From contig JBNJFP010000015.1 of NCBI GenBank assembly GCA_051746985.1, forward strand, positions 1 to 64,000: a stretch of 64,000 bases of DNA, written 5' to 3'. The notes under the pieces were generated by a model. That model did no database searches. It worked only from the letters and a program-made list of their open reading frames with translations, and was not told the origin of the DNA. Positions 43,755-52,717 of the stretch are shown in pieces (the first letter of the stretch is position 1; the number at the start of each line of letters is the position of its first letter). This DNA comes from Fodinibius sp051746985 (lineage in GTDB: Bacteria; Bacteroidota; Rhodothermia; Balneolales; Balneolaceae). Both the position numbers and the translations under genes were made by a program.

Positions 43755-45356
43755 TTATGATCCGTTGAAAGGAAGACTCACATATTGCAGGGACCGAATG
43801 CCATCCAGTTCGGTGATTTGCTGTAACTCATCAGCCGTAAGGTGTTTATCCACGGAAACGGCAGTAATAGCATTTTCACCTTTCTTTGTACGTCCCAAAC
43901 TCAGGTTCGCAATATTAATATCCTGATTAGCCAACGCACCACTCACTGAAGCCAACATCCCTGGCTTGTCCATATTTTGATACATAATGATGTCGCCCTC
44001 CAGACGCAACTCAATGCCGAAGCCATCAATTTCTACAATTCGATAATCTTGATCACCAAATACCGTTGCCGAAATCTTTTTGTAATCTGCATCGTCATCA
44101 AGTTTAATCGTAATCAGATCGTTATAGGTTTTTGCCTGGCTGGCCGTTGTTTCACGAATATTCAACCCCCGCTCCTCGGCATAGTGACGCGCATTGATAA
44201 GATTAACCGACTCACTCACATGGTGTTTAAGGATGCCTTTGAGAATGGAATCCGTAAGTACATCGGCAAATTTTGTGCAGGTACCGCTATATTCAAAGGA
44301 AAACTCATTGGCGTGTTCCGGTGCCAGCTGAATGGCCACACTTCCCAGCTTTTCAGCCAACTTAAGATACGGCTGCACCTCTTTATTGGTAATGAGCGAA
44401 ATTGACTTCCCATTAAGACTTCCTTTAAAACTTTTCTCCTCAAGAGCATCGGCCATCTGGTGGGCAATCTGCTCGGCCACCTTTTCCTGCGCCTCCTCCG
44501 TTGAGGCCCCCAAGTGCGGGGTAGTAATTATTTGGGGATGCTTAAGTAGCTCGTATAATTCATCGGTGGGCGGTTCCTTGGAATACACATCCAGGGCAAT
44601 GCCATCAACATATCCTTCATCGATAAGCGTATTCAGGTCCTCTTCTTTATAGATTCCGCCCCGGGCACAATTTACCAGGTACATGCCTTTTTTAAGCTTG
44701 TCGGCTTTTTCCATCGAAATCATCCCTTTGGTTTTTTCGGTGAGCGGGGTATGTACCGTCAGAAAATCAGCTTCGCCCAAAAGCTCATCCAGTTCAAGTA
44801 ATTCAACACCGAGACTGTCAGCTTTCTCCTGCGAGGCAAACGGATCATAAGCCTTTATTGTCATCTCGAATTCCTTCATCCGCTTGGCTACCTCAGTACC
44901 AATTTTACCCAATCCTACAATACCGAGCGTCTTATTATGGACTTCCGTGCCCATATACTTTTTCCGATCCCAGCCTCCATTTTTCACTGTATTCACCGAC
45001 TGTGGGATGTTTCTTGCCAAAGCTAAAATCATTCCACATGTATGTTCAGCAGTAGAAATAGTATTACCATCAGGAGTGTTCATCACCAGCACTCCACGAG
45101 CTGTTGCGGCATCAATATCAATATTATCTACCCCAACGCCAGCCCGGCCAACAACCTTAAGATTTTCTGCGGCTTCTAATACTTCCGGCGTTACGTCGGT
45201 AGAACTACGAACGACAATACCATCATACGATTTTATCTCGTCATAAAGCTCCTGTCCACTCAAATTATGATTTCGAACGACCTCGATTCCCCGTTCCTCA
45301 AAAACTTTTTCGCAAAGTTCATCAACGTTGTCTAACAATAAAACTTTAAATGGCAT
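43755..45356 (-). CDS. serA: D-3-phosphoglycerate dehydrogenase
   Basis: 533 residues, the long form with an intervening domain and a C-terminal ACT domain (about 455-530, with YQNMDKPGMLASVSGALANQ). It oxidises 3-phosphoglycerate with NAD as the first step of serine synthesis. The NAD-binding GIVGLGKIGTEVAKRM, the Arg in LVNCARGGI, and the catalytic His in TTPHLGAST are present. The ACT domain implies allosteric control, probably by serine. It lies in a tight minus-strand unit with engB and mce. Confidence 0.95.
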   Translation of the reverse strand: MPFKVLLLDNVDELCEKVFEERGIEVVRNHNLSGQELYDEIKSYDGIVVRSSTDVTPEVLEAAENLKVVGRAGVGVDNIDIDAATARGVLVMNTPDGNTISTAEHTCGMILALARNIPQSVNTVKNGGWDRKKYMGTEVHNKTLGIVGLGKIGTEVAKRMKEFEMTIKAYDPFASQEKADSLGVELLELDELLGEADFLTVHTPLTEKTKGMISMEKADKLKKGMYLVNCARGGIYKEEDLNTLIDEGYVDGIALDVYSKEPPTDELYELLKHPQIITTPHLGASTEEAQEKVAEQIAHQMADALEEKSFKGSLNGKSISLITNKEVQPYLKLAEKLGSVAIQLAPEHANEFSFEYSGTCTKFADVLTDSILKGILKHHVSESVNLINARHYAEERGLNIRETTASQAKTYNDLITIKLDDDADYKKISATVFGDQDYRIVEIDGFGIELRLEGDIIMYQNMDKPGMLASVSGALANQDINIANLSLGRTKKGENAITAVSVDKHLTADELQQITELDGIRSLQYVSLPFNGS

Positions 45357-45380
45357 GGTAGTAGGTATTAGTATGATTAG

Positions 45381-45974
45381 TTATTTAAATTCAGCAAATT
45401 CGGTAATAAGGTCCTTTATTTCTCCCATTCCTTTCTTTTCCTTCACCGAACTTACAATAATGGGCACTTCTATATTCATTTCACTTAAAATACGCTTGAG
45501 CCGAAACCTGGATTGCTGCTGTTTATTATAAGTTAGCTTATCCGCCTTGGTCAAAACCACTGCAAACGGCAACCGATTGGTCCCCAGCCAATAAAAGAAT
45601 TCCTCATCTAAATCACTGGGTTTATGGCGTATATCCACCAAGTGTAGCACCAGTCGCAGCGTCGAGCGCTCCAAAAGATAATCACGAATATCACGTCCCC
45701 AGCGTTCCCGCTCTTCTTTGGATACTTGGGCATAGCCAAAACCGGGAAGATCAACCAAAAACAATTTATCATCCACCCGGTAGTAATTCATCTGTTGCGT
45801 TTTGCCCGGTACGTTACTGGTACGGGCCAATCCTTTGTGATTGACCAACGCATTTATCAATGATGACTTGCCCACATTCGACCGACCGGCAAAACAGATT
45901 TCCGGAAAATAGGGATCGGGGCAAACATCCAGCGAGGGAGCACTGGTTACAAAAGCCGCTTTTTTAAATGGCAT
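45381..45974 (-). CDS. engB: Ribosome biogenesis GTPase EngB (YihA/YsxC)
   Basis: 197 residues. GTPase motifs are G1 GRSNVGKSSLINAL, G2 Thr in the KTQQMN region, G3 DLPGFGYA and G4 LTKADKL. The protein helps assemble the large ribosomal subunit. Its ATG overlaps the purF stop (TAATG), so the two are translationally coupled, and serA follows 24 bases later. Confidence 0.96.
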   Translation of the reverse strand: MPFKKAAFVTSAPSLDVCPDPYFPEICFAGRSNVGKSSLINALVNHKGLARTSNVPGKTQQMNYYRVDDKLFLVDLPGFGYAQVSKEERERWGRDIRDYLLERSTLRLVLHLVDIRHKPSDLDEEFFYWLGTNRLPFAVVLTKADKLTYNKQQQSRFRLKRILSEMNIEVPIIVSSVKEKKGMGEIKDLITEFAEFK

Positions 45975-47476
45975 TATATAATTTCGTTTTCCTCTTTTTC
46001 GATACCAAAATTAACCGGTACGGGATAATTCTCTGTAAAGCACGCCGTACAATACCCTTTTGGGGATACATTCGCCTCTTTCACGGCATTGACCAATCCA
46101 TCAGGAGACAAATAGCGAAGACTGTCCACCCCAATTTCTTTAGCCATGGCATCAATATCGCGATCAAAACGGTTGGCCATGAGCTCTTTTGGGGTTGGAA
46201 AATCCATCCCATAATAGCAGGGACTTATAATAGGCGGAGAGCTTACCAAAAAGTGAACTTCAGCAGGGTTGTCACGTTTGATCATATCCACCAAGTACCG
46301 CGATGTGGTTCCCCGCACAATCGAATCATCTACAATAATTACCGAACGTCCTTCGATGACGCCCTGCACAGTGTTAAATTTGGTGCGCACCTTCTGCTCC
46401 CGAGATTTCTGTCCCGGTGAGATAAACGTCCGCCCTACATAGTGATTCCGAATCAATCCGATTTCAAACTTACATTCGCGTCCCAATTTTTGATTCTCAT
46501 GCACATAGCCCAGCGCCGCCGTATTGCTGGAGTCGGGTACCGAAATAACAATTGGCTTTTTGTCGGATGGCGAATTCTTCACAACCTCATCAATGGGATG
46601 TTCTTTGGCCAGATATTTCCCCAAATTCCGGCGGACCTTATCTACATTTTCGCCAAAAATCTTGCTGTCGGGACGTGAAAAATAAACGTACTCAAAAATA
46701 CATTGGCTGGTGTCGGTGCCATATTCGGCATTCAGTGAATACGATTCTGGCTGCGAATCGGCCGTGGCATCCTGATCCATTACAAGCACTTCTCCAGGCT
46801 CGATATCACGGATGTATTCGGCATTGATAATATCAAAAGCACAGGTTTCACTGGCTACGCAATATGAGCCATCCACCTTGCCCAGTGCCAGCGGGCGAAA
46901 TCCATTGGGGTCACGTACCGCAATCAGCTTGTTATCGGTAAGCATTACCAGGCTGTAAGCGCCCTCAATTTGTTCAAGAGCGTCCAGCACTTGTTCCAGC
47001 TGCGTTTCTTTTTTGCTATGAGATATCAGGTGCAAAATAAGTTCGGTATCTGATGTGCTTTGAAATAGCACCCCTTCTTCTATAAATCGGTCGCGCAGTT
47101 GTTTGGCATTTGCCAAGTTACCATTGTGACCTATCCCAATATTTCCACTACGATAATGTACCCGAAAGGGCTGTATATTGGCGGGATTTTTTGAGGCCCC
47201 GGTCGTAGAGTATCGATTATGTCCAATGGCAGCTGTACCTTTCAGCTCATTCTCAAACACCTTTTGGTCGTCAAAAACATTTAGAACCAGGCCAAAATCT
47301 CGGTGCGCAGGCATTACCCAACGGTCCTGCTCGTTATCAAAATACGAAGTTACTATTCCTGCTGATTCCTGTCCGCGGTGCTGCAAAGCGTGCAACCCAT
47401 AATAGGTAAGAAGGGCTGCATCGGGATGGTTTTGCATCCCAAAAATACCGCAATAATCGCGTGGCTTGTCGATCAT
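45974..47476 (-). CDS. purF: Amidophosphoribosyltransferase
   Basis: 500 residues. First enzyme of purine synthesis: transfers ammonia from glutamine to PRPP. The catalytic Cys9 (DYCGIFGM) follows an eight-residue propeptide, as in the processed Bacillus-type enzyme. The PRPP loop VIIVDDSIVRGTT is intact. Cysteines at the places that bind the 4Fe-4S cluster of that type are also visible (QCIFEYVYF, SPCYYGMD, YCTACFTENYP), so an iron-sulfur form is expected. First gene of the purF-engB-serA-mce run. Confidence 0.95.
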   Translation of the reverse strand: MIDKPRDYCGIFGMQNHPDAALLTYYGLHALQHRGQESAGIVTSYFDNEQDRWVMPAHRDFGLVLNVFDDQKVFENELKGTAAIGHNRYSTTGASKNPANIQPFRVHYRSGNIGIGHNGNLANAKQLRDRFIEEGVLFQSTSDTELILHLISHSKKETQLEQVLDALEQIEGAYSLVMLTDNKLIAVRDPNGFRPLALGKVDGSYCVASETCAFDIINAEYIRDIEPGEVLVMDQDATADSQPESYSLNAEYGTDTSQCIFEYVYFSRPDSKIFGENVDKVRRNLGKYLAKEHPIDEVVKNSPSDKKPIVISVPDSSNTAALGYVHENQKLGRECKFEIGLIRNHYVGRTFISPGQKSREQKVRTKFNTVQGVIEGRSVIIVDDSIVRGTTSRYLVDMIKRDNPAEVHFLVSSPPIISPCYYGMDFPTPKELMANRFDRDIDAMAKEIGVDSLRYLSPDGLVNAVKEANVSPKGYCTACFTENYPVPVNFGIEKEENEII

Positions 47477-47640
47477 TAAGCTTAGTAGTAAGAATTGGTT
47501 TCCAGTGATCAGAAAGTTAATAAAATCAAGTAGTAATTAGTAACATTATTTACCTAATTATTAAGCAAATGCAGATGTGATGCTCTACATGATTCTATTA
47601 AAACTTTCACTGTCTTAAAGAATGGACCTATATCATTCTA

Positions 47641-47868
47641 AATAAAAAAACTCCTACAGGAAATCCTACAAGAGCTTATATTTAGAAATCGCTCAAATAT
47701 ACTCAATGAGCAAAGGAGAGCGGGAGATCCCGACTGGCTCGGGACGGCATCTCGTTGGTTCCAATTGACTTGGGGGGGGACCCCGCAAAGCTACAGAACG
47801 AAGATTGGAGTAAGAAAAGACTCCTGACCCATTGGACGGCAAGACCAGCCGCCCTATGGGAAATAAAA
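47641..47868 (-). other. Decayed tRNA-Gly-like 3' half with terminator, plus hairpins
   Basis: Reading the minus strand downstream of the tRNA-Gly terminator: a 13-bp hairpin with one A-A mismatch (47860-47828), a small GGAGT/ACTCC hairpin (47824-47807), a run of eight G/C (47772-47779), then CCAACGAGA (47758-47750) and TCTCCCGCTC (47727-47718). The last two match the anticodon-arm and acceptor 3' sequence of the real tRNA-Gly. Where its T arm would be, there is a TCCCGA/TCGGGA palindrome (47728-47744). A terminator hairpin (47651-47674) with seven T follows. The order mirrors the functional tRNA and its terminator, so a degenerate duplicate is likely; a small structured RNA is an alternative. 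Confidence 0.45.
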
Positions 47869-47896
47869 AAGCCCTTACAGATAACTGTAAGGGCTT
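47869..47896 (-). terminator. Terminator of tRNA-Gly
   Basis: AAGCCCTTACAG (47869-47880) pairs perfectly with CTGTAAGGGCTT (47885-47896) around ATAA, and the minus strand continues with a T tract. It lies 40 bases past the tRNA-Gly 3' end. Confidence 0.9.
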
Positions 47897-47908
47897 AAAT
47901 TCAATTCT

Positions 47909-47939
47909 CGCTCAACGAAGCCTTGAGCGTAGTTGAGCG
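47909..47939. repeat. REP-like palindrome overlapping the tRNA-Gly 3' end
   Basis: CGCTCAAC (47909-47916) and GTTGAGCG (47932-47939) are exact inverted repeats, with an additional TGAGCG at 47924-47929. The right arm includes the last bases of the tRNA acceptor. The core TGAGCGTAGTTGAGC matches the palindrome near tRNA-Pro. Confidence 0.5.
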
Positions 47940-48007
47940 GGAGACCGGATTTGAACCGGCGGCCTTCTCGTTGGCAACGAGATGCTCTACCGCTGAGCTA
48001 CTCCCGC
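47936..48007 (-). tRNA. tRNA-Gly (GCC)
   Basis: A 72-nt cloverleaf. The acceptor GCGGGAG pairs with CUCCCGC, the D arm is GCUC/GAGC, the anticodon stem UCUCG/CGAGA holds loop UUGCCAA with anticodon GCC, and the T arm is GCCGG-UUCAAAU-CCGGU. Discriminator U; CCA not encoded. Confidence 0.95.
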
Positions 48008-48127
48008 TAATAGATCAGAATTTCAAAATTTCCTTTGAATTAGTATGCTTTTCAAAGAGTCCCAAATATAAGGTATTGCACCTATATATATCAAGAGAGA
48101 TTGTCGTTTTTTTGAAAATATCACTTT

Positions 48128-49402
48128 TTACAGAATGATAGTCTCTGACCGCTTGGGACCTTTGGATAAAATCGTCAATTCAACTTCTAAATAATCTTCA
48201 ACAAACTGTAAATAATCCTTCGCCTCTTTGGGAAATTCATCGATGCTTGTGCACTCTTCGAGCGATTGATTCCACCCTGGCATTGTGGTATAAACGGGCT
48301 CAATGTTTTCAATATCTGGTAAGTCTAAGGGGAATACATTGGTTTTTTCACCTTCAATTTCGTACGCCGTACACAGTTTAATCTCGTCAAAATCATCGAG
48401 GATGTCGAGCTTGGTTAAGGTCAGCTCATTCATACCATTAAGTCTAACTGCATACTTCAATGCTACCAAGTCAATCCACCCACAGCGGCGGGGACGACCA
48501 GTGGTAGCCCCAAACTCTTGTCCGGCTTCGCGCAGCTTTTCCCCGGCTTCATCATTCAATTCCGTCGGGAAAGGTCCGTTGCCCACACGCGTACAATACG
48601 CCTTCGAAATACCCATAACTTTATCGATGGCGGTAGGTGGAATCGCCGATCCCGTGCAGGCACCACCTGAGGTGGGACACGAAGAGGTTACAAATGGATA
48701 GGTTCCGTGGTCAACATCCAACAAACTGCCCTGGGCACCTTCTAATAAAATTTCATCCCCATTTTCGATAGCCTCGTGCAGCAGATTCGATGTATTGGTG
48801 ATATAGGGACGCAGCTTTTCGGCCGCCTCTAAAAGGTCATCCACAATAGGTTTTGCCTCTATGGGATCATGTTTATAGACATGTTCAAGAGCGTCATTAA
48901 TATCCGCAATATTAGATGTCACCTTACTTCGCAGAGCTTCAGGGTGAAAAAGATCTGACATTCGAATACCTACCCGCGATACCTTGCTTACATAAGCTGG
49001 ACCAATGCCTCGGCCCGTAGTGCCAATAGCATCATCACCCCGGTGTTCTTCTTTTACCTGATCGAGTAACTGGTGATACGGCAAAATGACGTGGGCAGAG
49101 CTGCTTATTTTTAGACGATCTTTCAGATTTCCACCGGTAGCTTCCACCTCTTGTATCTCTTCAAGCAGTGCATGTGGATCGATCACCACTCCATTACCAA
49201 TAATACATGTGCCATCTCCATTAAAAATACCTGATGGAATAAGATGCAGTACAATTTTTTTATCGTCAAACTTCAGGGTATGTCCTGCGTTGGCACCTCC
49301 CTGGTACCGAACAACGTAATCGGCGTCTTTACTGAGTAGATCTACAATTTTTCCTTTTCCTTCATCGCCCCATTGGGCTCCTACAACAACACGAATGGCC
49401 AT
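48128..49402 (-). CDS. purA: Adenylosuccinate synthetase
   Basis: 424 residues from the ATG at 49402; the frame extends 39 bases upstream without homology. Couples GTP hydrolysis to joining IMP and aspartate on the way to AMP. The N-terminal VVGAQWGDEGKGKIVDLL and the catalytic region DADYVVRYQGGANAGHT are diagnostic; TTGRGIGPAY and GRPRRCGWIDLVALKYA are also conserved. A terminator separates it from the STAS gene upstream, so it is probably transcribed alone. Confidence 0.97.
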   Translation of the reverse strand: MAIRVVVGAQWGDEGKGKIVDLLSKDADYVVRYQGGANAGHTLKFDDKKIVLHLIPSGIFNGDGTCIIGNGVVIDPHALLEEIQEVEATGGNLKDRLKISSSAHVILPYHQLLDQVKEEHRGDDAIGTTGRGIGPAYVSKVSRVGIRMSDLFHPEALRSKVTSNIADINDALEHVYKHDPIEAKPIVDDLLEAAEKLRPYITNTSNLLHEAIENGDEILLEGAQGSLLDVDHGTYPFVTSSCPTSGGACTGSAIPPTAIDKVMGISKAYCTRVGNGPFPTELNDEAGEKLREAGQEFGATTGRPRRCGWIDLVALKYAVRLNGMNELTLTKLDILDDFDEIKLCTAYEIEGEKTNVFPLDLPDIENIEPVYTTMPGWNQSLEECTSIDEFPKEAKDYLQFVEDYLEVELTILSKGPKRSETIIL

Positions 49403-49420
49403 AATATCTATTTGACACAA

Positions 49421-49450
49421 AAAAAGGGGTGAAATAGTCACCCCCTTTTT
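49421..49450 (-). terminator. Terminator between STAS gene and purA
   Basis: GGGGTGA (49426-49432) pairs with TCACCCC (49438-49444), extended by A and T runs on either side (49421-49425 and 49446-49450). On the minus strand it ends in a T tract 20 bases past the STAS stop. Confidence 0.88.
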
Positions 49451-49470
49451 TAAATTAAATTTAAGAACTG

Positions 49471-49827
49471 TTACTCTTCTTCTTTTGAATCACCGTACGA
49501 TTCCACAGCCTCATCAAGCGTTTTATAATGCTTGAAAACAGTGATCAATTTGGTGATCACCAACAGGCTTTCAATTTTATCGGTAGCATTGGCAATCCGC
49601 AAATCGCCCCCTGCTTTACGCATGGTCGTTAGGCCGCCTATTAGCATTCCCAACCCGGAAGAGTTCATAAACTTAACTTTCCCCAAATCGGCAATAATAT
49701 TGGTTCGGTCTTTCTCGATCAGCTCATGGAGCTGTTCGTTAAGCTTTACGGCATCGGGGCCGCCCATAACATTGCCCTTAAATTCGATAACTACACAATT
49801 ATATCGTTCTGATACATTAAAATTCAT
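49471..49827 (-). CDS. STAS-domain anti-sigma factor antagonist
   Basis: 118 residues, single STAS domain. The phosphorylation region is FMNSSGLGMLIGG, where the Ser56-Ser57 pair corresponds to the regulatory serine of SpoIIAA/RsbV proteins. Such antagonists bind an anti-sigma kinase when unphosphorylated. The matching RsbU-like phosphatase is at 10499-13033. No kinase or sigma factor gene is adjacent. It follows secF on the same strand after 38 bases. Confidence 0.9.
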   Translation of the reverse strand: MNFNVSERYNCVVIEFKGNVMGGPDAVKLNEQLHELIEKDRTNIIADLGKVKFMNSSGLGMLIGGLTTMRKAGGDLRIANATDKIESLLVITKLITVFKHYKTLDEAVESYGDSKEEE

Positions 49828-49865
49828 TTGATTGCTCCCTGCTGGTTAAAATTAGGAGTTAATAG

Positions 49866-50777
49866 TTAAGCTTTTTCTTTGTAGCGTTGAATTTCTACCA
49901 CTGTTGAGCTTGCCACAAACAATGAGCTGTAGGTACCAATAATCACCCCAAGCATCAGTGCAAAAGAAAAGCCTTTAAGCACTTCTCCGCCAAATATAAA
50001 TAGAATGGTTACCACAAAAAAGGTGGTGACCGAAGTAATGACGGTCCGGCTCAACGTATCATTCAGACTTTTGTTGACCATCTCGTCATGATCCATCGTT
50101 TTAAACAGCAAGCTATTTTCACGTATCCGGTCGAATACTACCACCGTATCGTTAAGCGAATAACCTACAATAGTCAAAAAGGCCGCAATTAGGGCCTGAT
50201 CGATTTGCAAGCTAAAAGGGACCACATCTACCAGAAAGGTAAAGACCCCAACCACTATTAATACATCATGAGCAAGTGCCGCTACCGCGCCGGCAGAATA
50301 CGTCCAGTTTTTGAAGCGTATCAGGATGTAAAGGAAGATCACAATCAAAGCAAAAATGATGGCATTGATTGCACCACGCTTGAGATCTTCGGCAAATCGG
50401 GCCCCTACAATATCGGTCTTGATAACGGTGAGCGAATTATCGGGATATAGTTCGGACATGGCATTGGTAATGAGCGATTGTACCTCCGAGATATCTTTGG
50501 GATTATCTGTTCGGATCAGCACCTCTTCCGGCGATCCATAAAGTTTTACTACGGGCGTACTTTCCAACGGCTCCGTTAGCTCGGATCGGATGTCGAGCAC
50601 TTCAATCGGCTCATCAAATTCCAGGACAAATTCTTTACCGCCCTTAAAATCAATGCCGTATTGCAATCCTTTCGTGAGGATTCCGATAATAGAAGCCACA
50701 AGCAAAATACCCGAAACGTAATAGGCAATCTTGTGACCTTTCAGAAAATTAAAATCAGGATTTTCAAACCATCTCAT
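49866..50777 (-). CDS. secF: Protein translocase subunit SecF
   Basis: 303 residues, six transmembrane helices. The N-terminal RWFENPDFNFLKGHKIAYY, the periplasmic GIDFKGGKEFVLEF and the conserved LNDTVVVFDRIREN are typical of SecF. SecDF uses the proton gradient to pull exported proteins through SecYEG. It follows secD on the same strand, 39 bases apart. Confidence 0.96.
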   Translation of the reverse strand: MRWFENPDFNFLKGHKIAYYVSGILLVASIIGILTKGLQYGIDFKGGKEFVLEFDEPIEVLDIRSELTEPLESTPVVKLYGSPEEVLIRTDNPKDISEVQSLITNAMSELYPDNSLTVIKTDIVGARFAEDLKRGAINAIIFALIVIFLYILIRFKNWTYSAGAVAALAHDVLIVVGVFTFLVDVVPFSLQIDQALIAAFLTIVGYSLNDTVVVFDRIRENSLLFKTMDHDEMVNKSLNDTLSRTVITSVTTFFVVTILFIFGGEVLKGFSFALMLGVIIGTYSSLFVASSTVVEIQRYKEKA

Positions 50778-50816
50778 AATAAAGTCCTTTTTTCTAAATA
50801 TTGAATTTCTTTGTTA

Positions 50817-52625
50817 TTAACCGAAGCTAATGTCGGCTGATTTATCTTTGGTCAGGTAGTCAACGACCACGCGTGTAATCACAATAGCACTAAACAGCGA
50901 TGCCACAATACCGGCCATCAGCGTTACAGCAAATCCTTTAATCGGACCCACACCAAAGCTATACAGGATAATTCCCACGAAAAAGGTGGTTATATTGGCA
51001 TCCATAATCGCACTCATGGCGTTAGAATAGCCTCCTTCAATGGCTGCCCGAATGGTTTTACCTGCTCGCTGCTCTTCCCTAATTCGATCAAAAATCAGCA
51101 CATTTGCATCTACAGCCATACCGATGGTTAATACAATACCGGCAATACCGGGCAGGGTAAGTGTGGCCTTAAAGGCGGCCAAAATACCCATAATAAAGAT
51201 AATATTTAGCATCAGCGCGAGGTCGGCAATAGCTCCACCGGCTCGATAGTACACGATCATAAATATGGCCACAATGATTAAACCAATAAGCGTGGAGTAA
51301 AATCCAGCCTGTATAGATTCCTCACCCAGCGTAGCCCCAACTGTTCGCTCTTCAATAATATCGAGCGGGGCGGGCAAAGCACCCGAAAGCAAAATATTCA
51401 CAAGGTCTTCGGCCTCATCTACGCTATCGAGTCCAGAAATGGATGATCGTCCATTAGAAATTTTCGTTTCCACATTGGGATAGGAATACACATACCCATC
51501 AAGCACAATGGCAACAGGTTTGCCAATGTTTGCTCCCGTAATACGCGACCAGCGGCGGGCCCCTTCGGCATCCATATTCATAGACACGCGCGGCTCATTA
51601 GTAGATTGATCAAAATTTACGCTGGCCTCAGAAATCACATCTCCGGTTAACTCAACTTCAGAGCGGACACCAATAAGCTCAAAAAGTTCGTCTTCCTGTT
51701 CGGTAATACTAAAAGCAGAAGCCCCCCACATAAACTGAATATCGCGCGGTATTAACTCCTGCACATCTTCACGCTGCAACAACTCATTCACGCGTGCGGT
51801 ATCACGTCCCGTTGAATATCCAAAGGAATAAGGGTTCTGCCCACGCGGATTCAGCACTTCAAGCAGTGGATTATCGCCGTTATCCCCCTCTGATGTATCC
51901 GCCGCCACCTCATCATAATAGTCAATTACCCGGTCTTTCGTATTGCTAATCTCGTCTTGAGAACCAACCAGTCGAAATTCCAGGCGGGCCGTCCCTTTTA
52001 AAAGATCCCGGATACGTTGCTTGTCGGACACCCCGGGAAGCTCTACAACTACACGGTTGTTGCCCTGCTTAAATATGGCCGGTTCGGTAACACCATAACG
52101 GTCAACCCGTGTTCGGATAATTTCCATGGCCCGTTCCACGGCAGAGTCCCGTTGATCCTTTAAATAATCAGCAATTTCTTCGTTTTCTGATCGTCGCGTG
52201 ATATCCTCGGCATCGGACCGATAATATCGACTCAGGCGGGCATCAGGATTACGCTCTTCAAATTCATCAAGCATCTCGTCTATCAAGTCGCTATTATTTT
52301 CGACCGAGCGTTCCTGTGCTACGTCAACAACCTCAATAAGAGTATCATCGGCATTATCGCCAGCCAATTCTTTTAAAAATTGCGCTGTTCCCACTTCCAG
52401 CGTCACATGCATACCACCCTGCAAGTCAAGGCCGAGAGCCAGTGAATTTTCTCGAAGTTCTTGTAAACGCTGCTCATTTTCTTCTACATATTCGACACGT
52501 TCGGCCTCAGGTAGATCTTCAATATAATTCTGCTCCAGCATGTTAACCACTGTAGGCCACAAATAGTACAGCGTTAGTGCCAGAAAGGCGACAATTGCGC
52601 CTACCTTAAATCCATTACCTTTCAT
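50817..52625 (-). CDS. secD: Protein translocase subunit SecD
   Basis: 602 residues. One N-terminal helix, a large periplasmic domain containing GLDLQGGMHVTLEV and RVDRYGVTEPAIFKQG, and five C-terminal helices with GIAGIVLTIGMAVDANVLIF then DRIREE. The partner SecF is encoded just downstream. Length is typical for split SecD/SecF systems. Confidence 0.97.
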   Translation of the reverse strand: MKGNGFKVGAIVAFLALTLYYLWPTVVNMLEQNYIEDLPEAERVEYVEENEQRLQELRENSLALGLDLQGGMHVTLEVGTAQFLKELAGDNADDTLIEVVDVAQERSVENNSDLIDEMLDEFEERNPDARLSRYYRSDAEDITRRSENEEIADYLKDQRDSAVERAMEIIRTRVDRYGVTEPAIFKQGNNRVVVELPGVSDKQRIRDLLKGTARLEFRLVGSQDEISNTKDRVIDYYDEVAADTSEGDNGDNPLLEVLNPRGQNPYSFGYSTGRDTARVNELLQREDVQELIPRDIQFMWGASAFSITEQEDELFELIGVRSEVELTGDVISEASVNFDQSTNEPRVSMNMDAEGARRWSRITGANIGKPVAIVLDGYVYSYPNVETKISNGRSSISGLDSVDEAEDLVNILLSGALPAPLDIIEERTVGATLGEESIQAGFYSTLIGLIIVAIFMIVYYRAGGAIADLALMLNIIFIMGILAAFKATLTLPGIAGIVLTIGMAVDANVLIFDRIREEQRAGKTIRAAIEGGYSNAMSAIMDANITTFFVGIILYSFGVGPIKGFAVTLMAGIVASLFSAIVITRVVVDYLTKDKSADISFG

Positions 52626-52717
52626 AATAAACTGTTTTAAAAAATTAAGAATAGATTTTCGTTAGAACATTTCATCCCTGTTCTATGGGTTTTGCAAAAA
52701 AGAAATGTTAATAATGC

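Noticed and set aside
47923..48138. 71-codon plus-strand frame
   Set aside because: It runs through tRNA-Gly on the opposite strand and is a by-product of the tRNA sequence.
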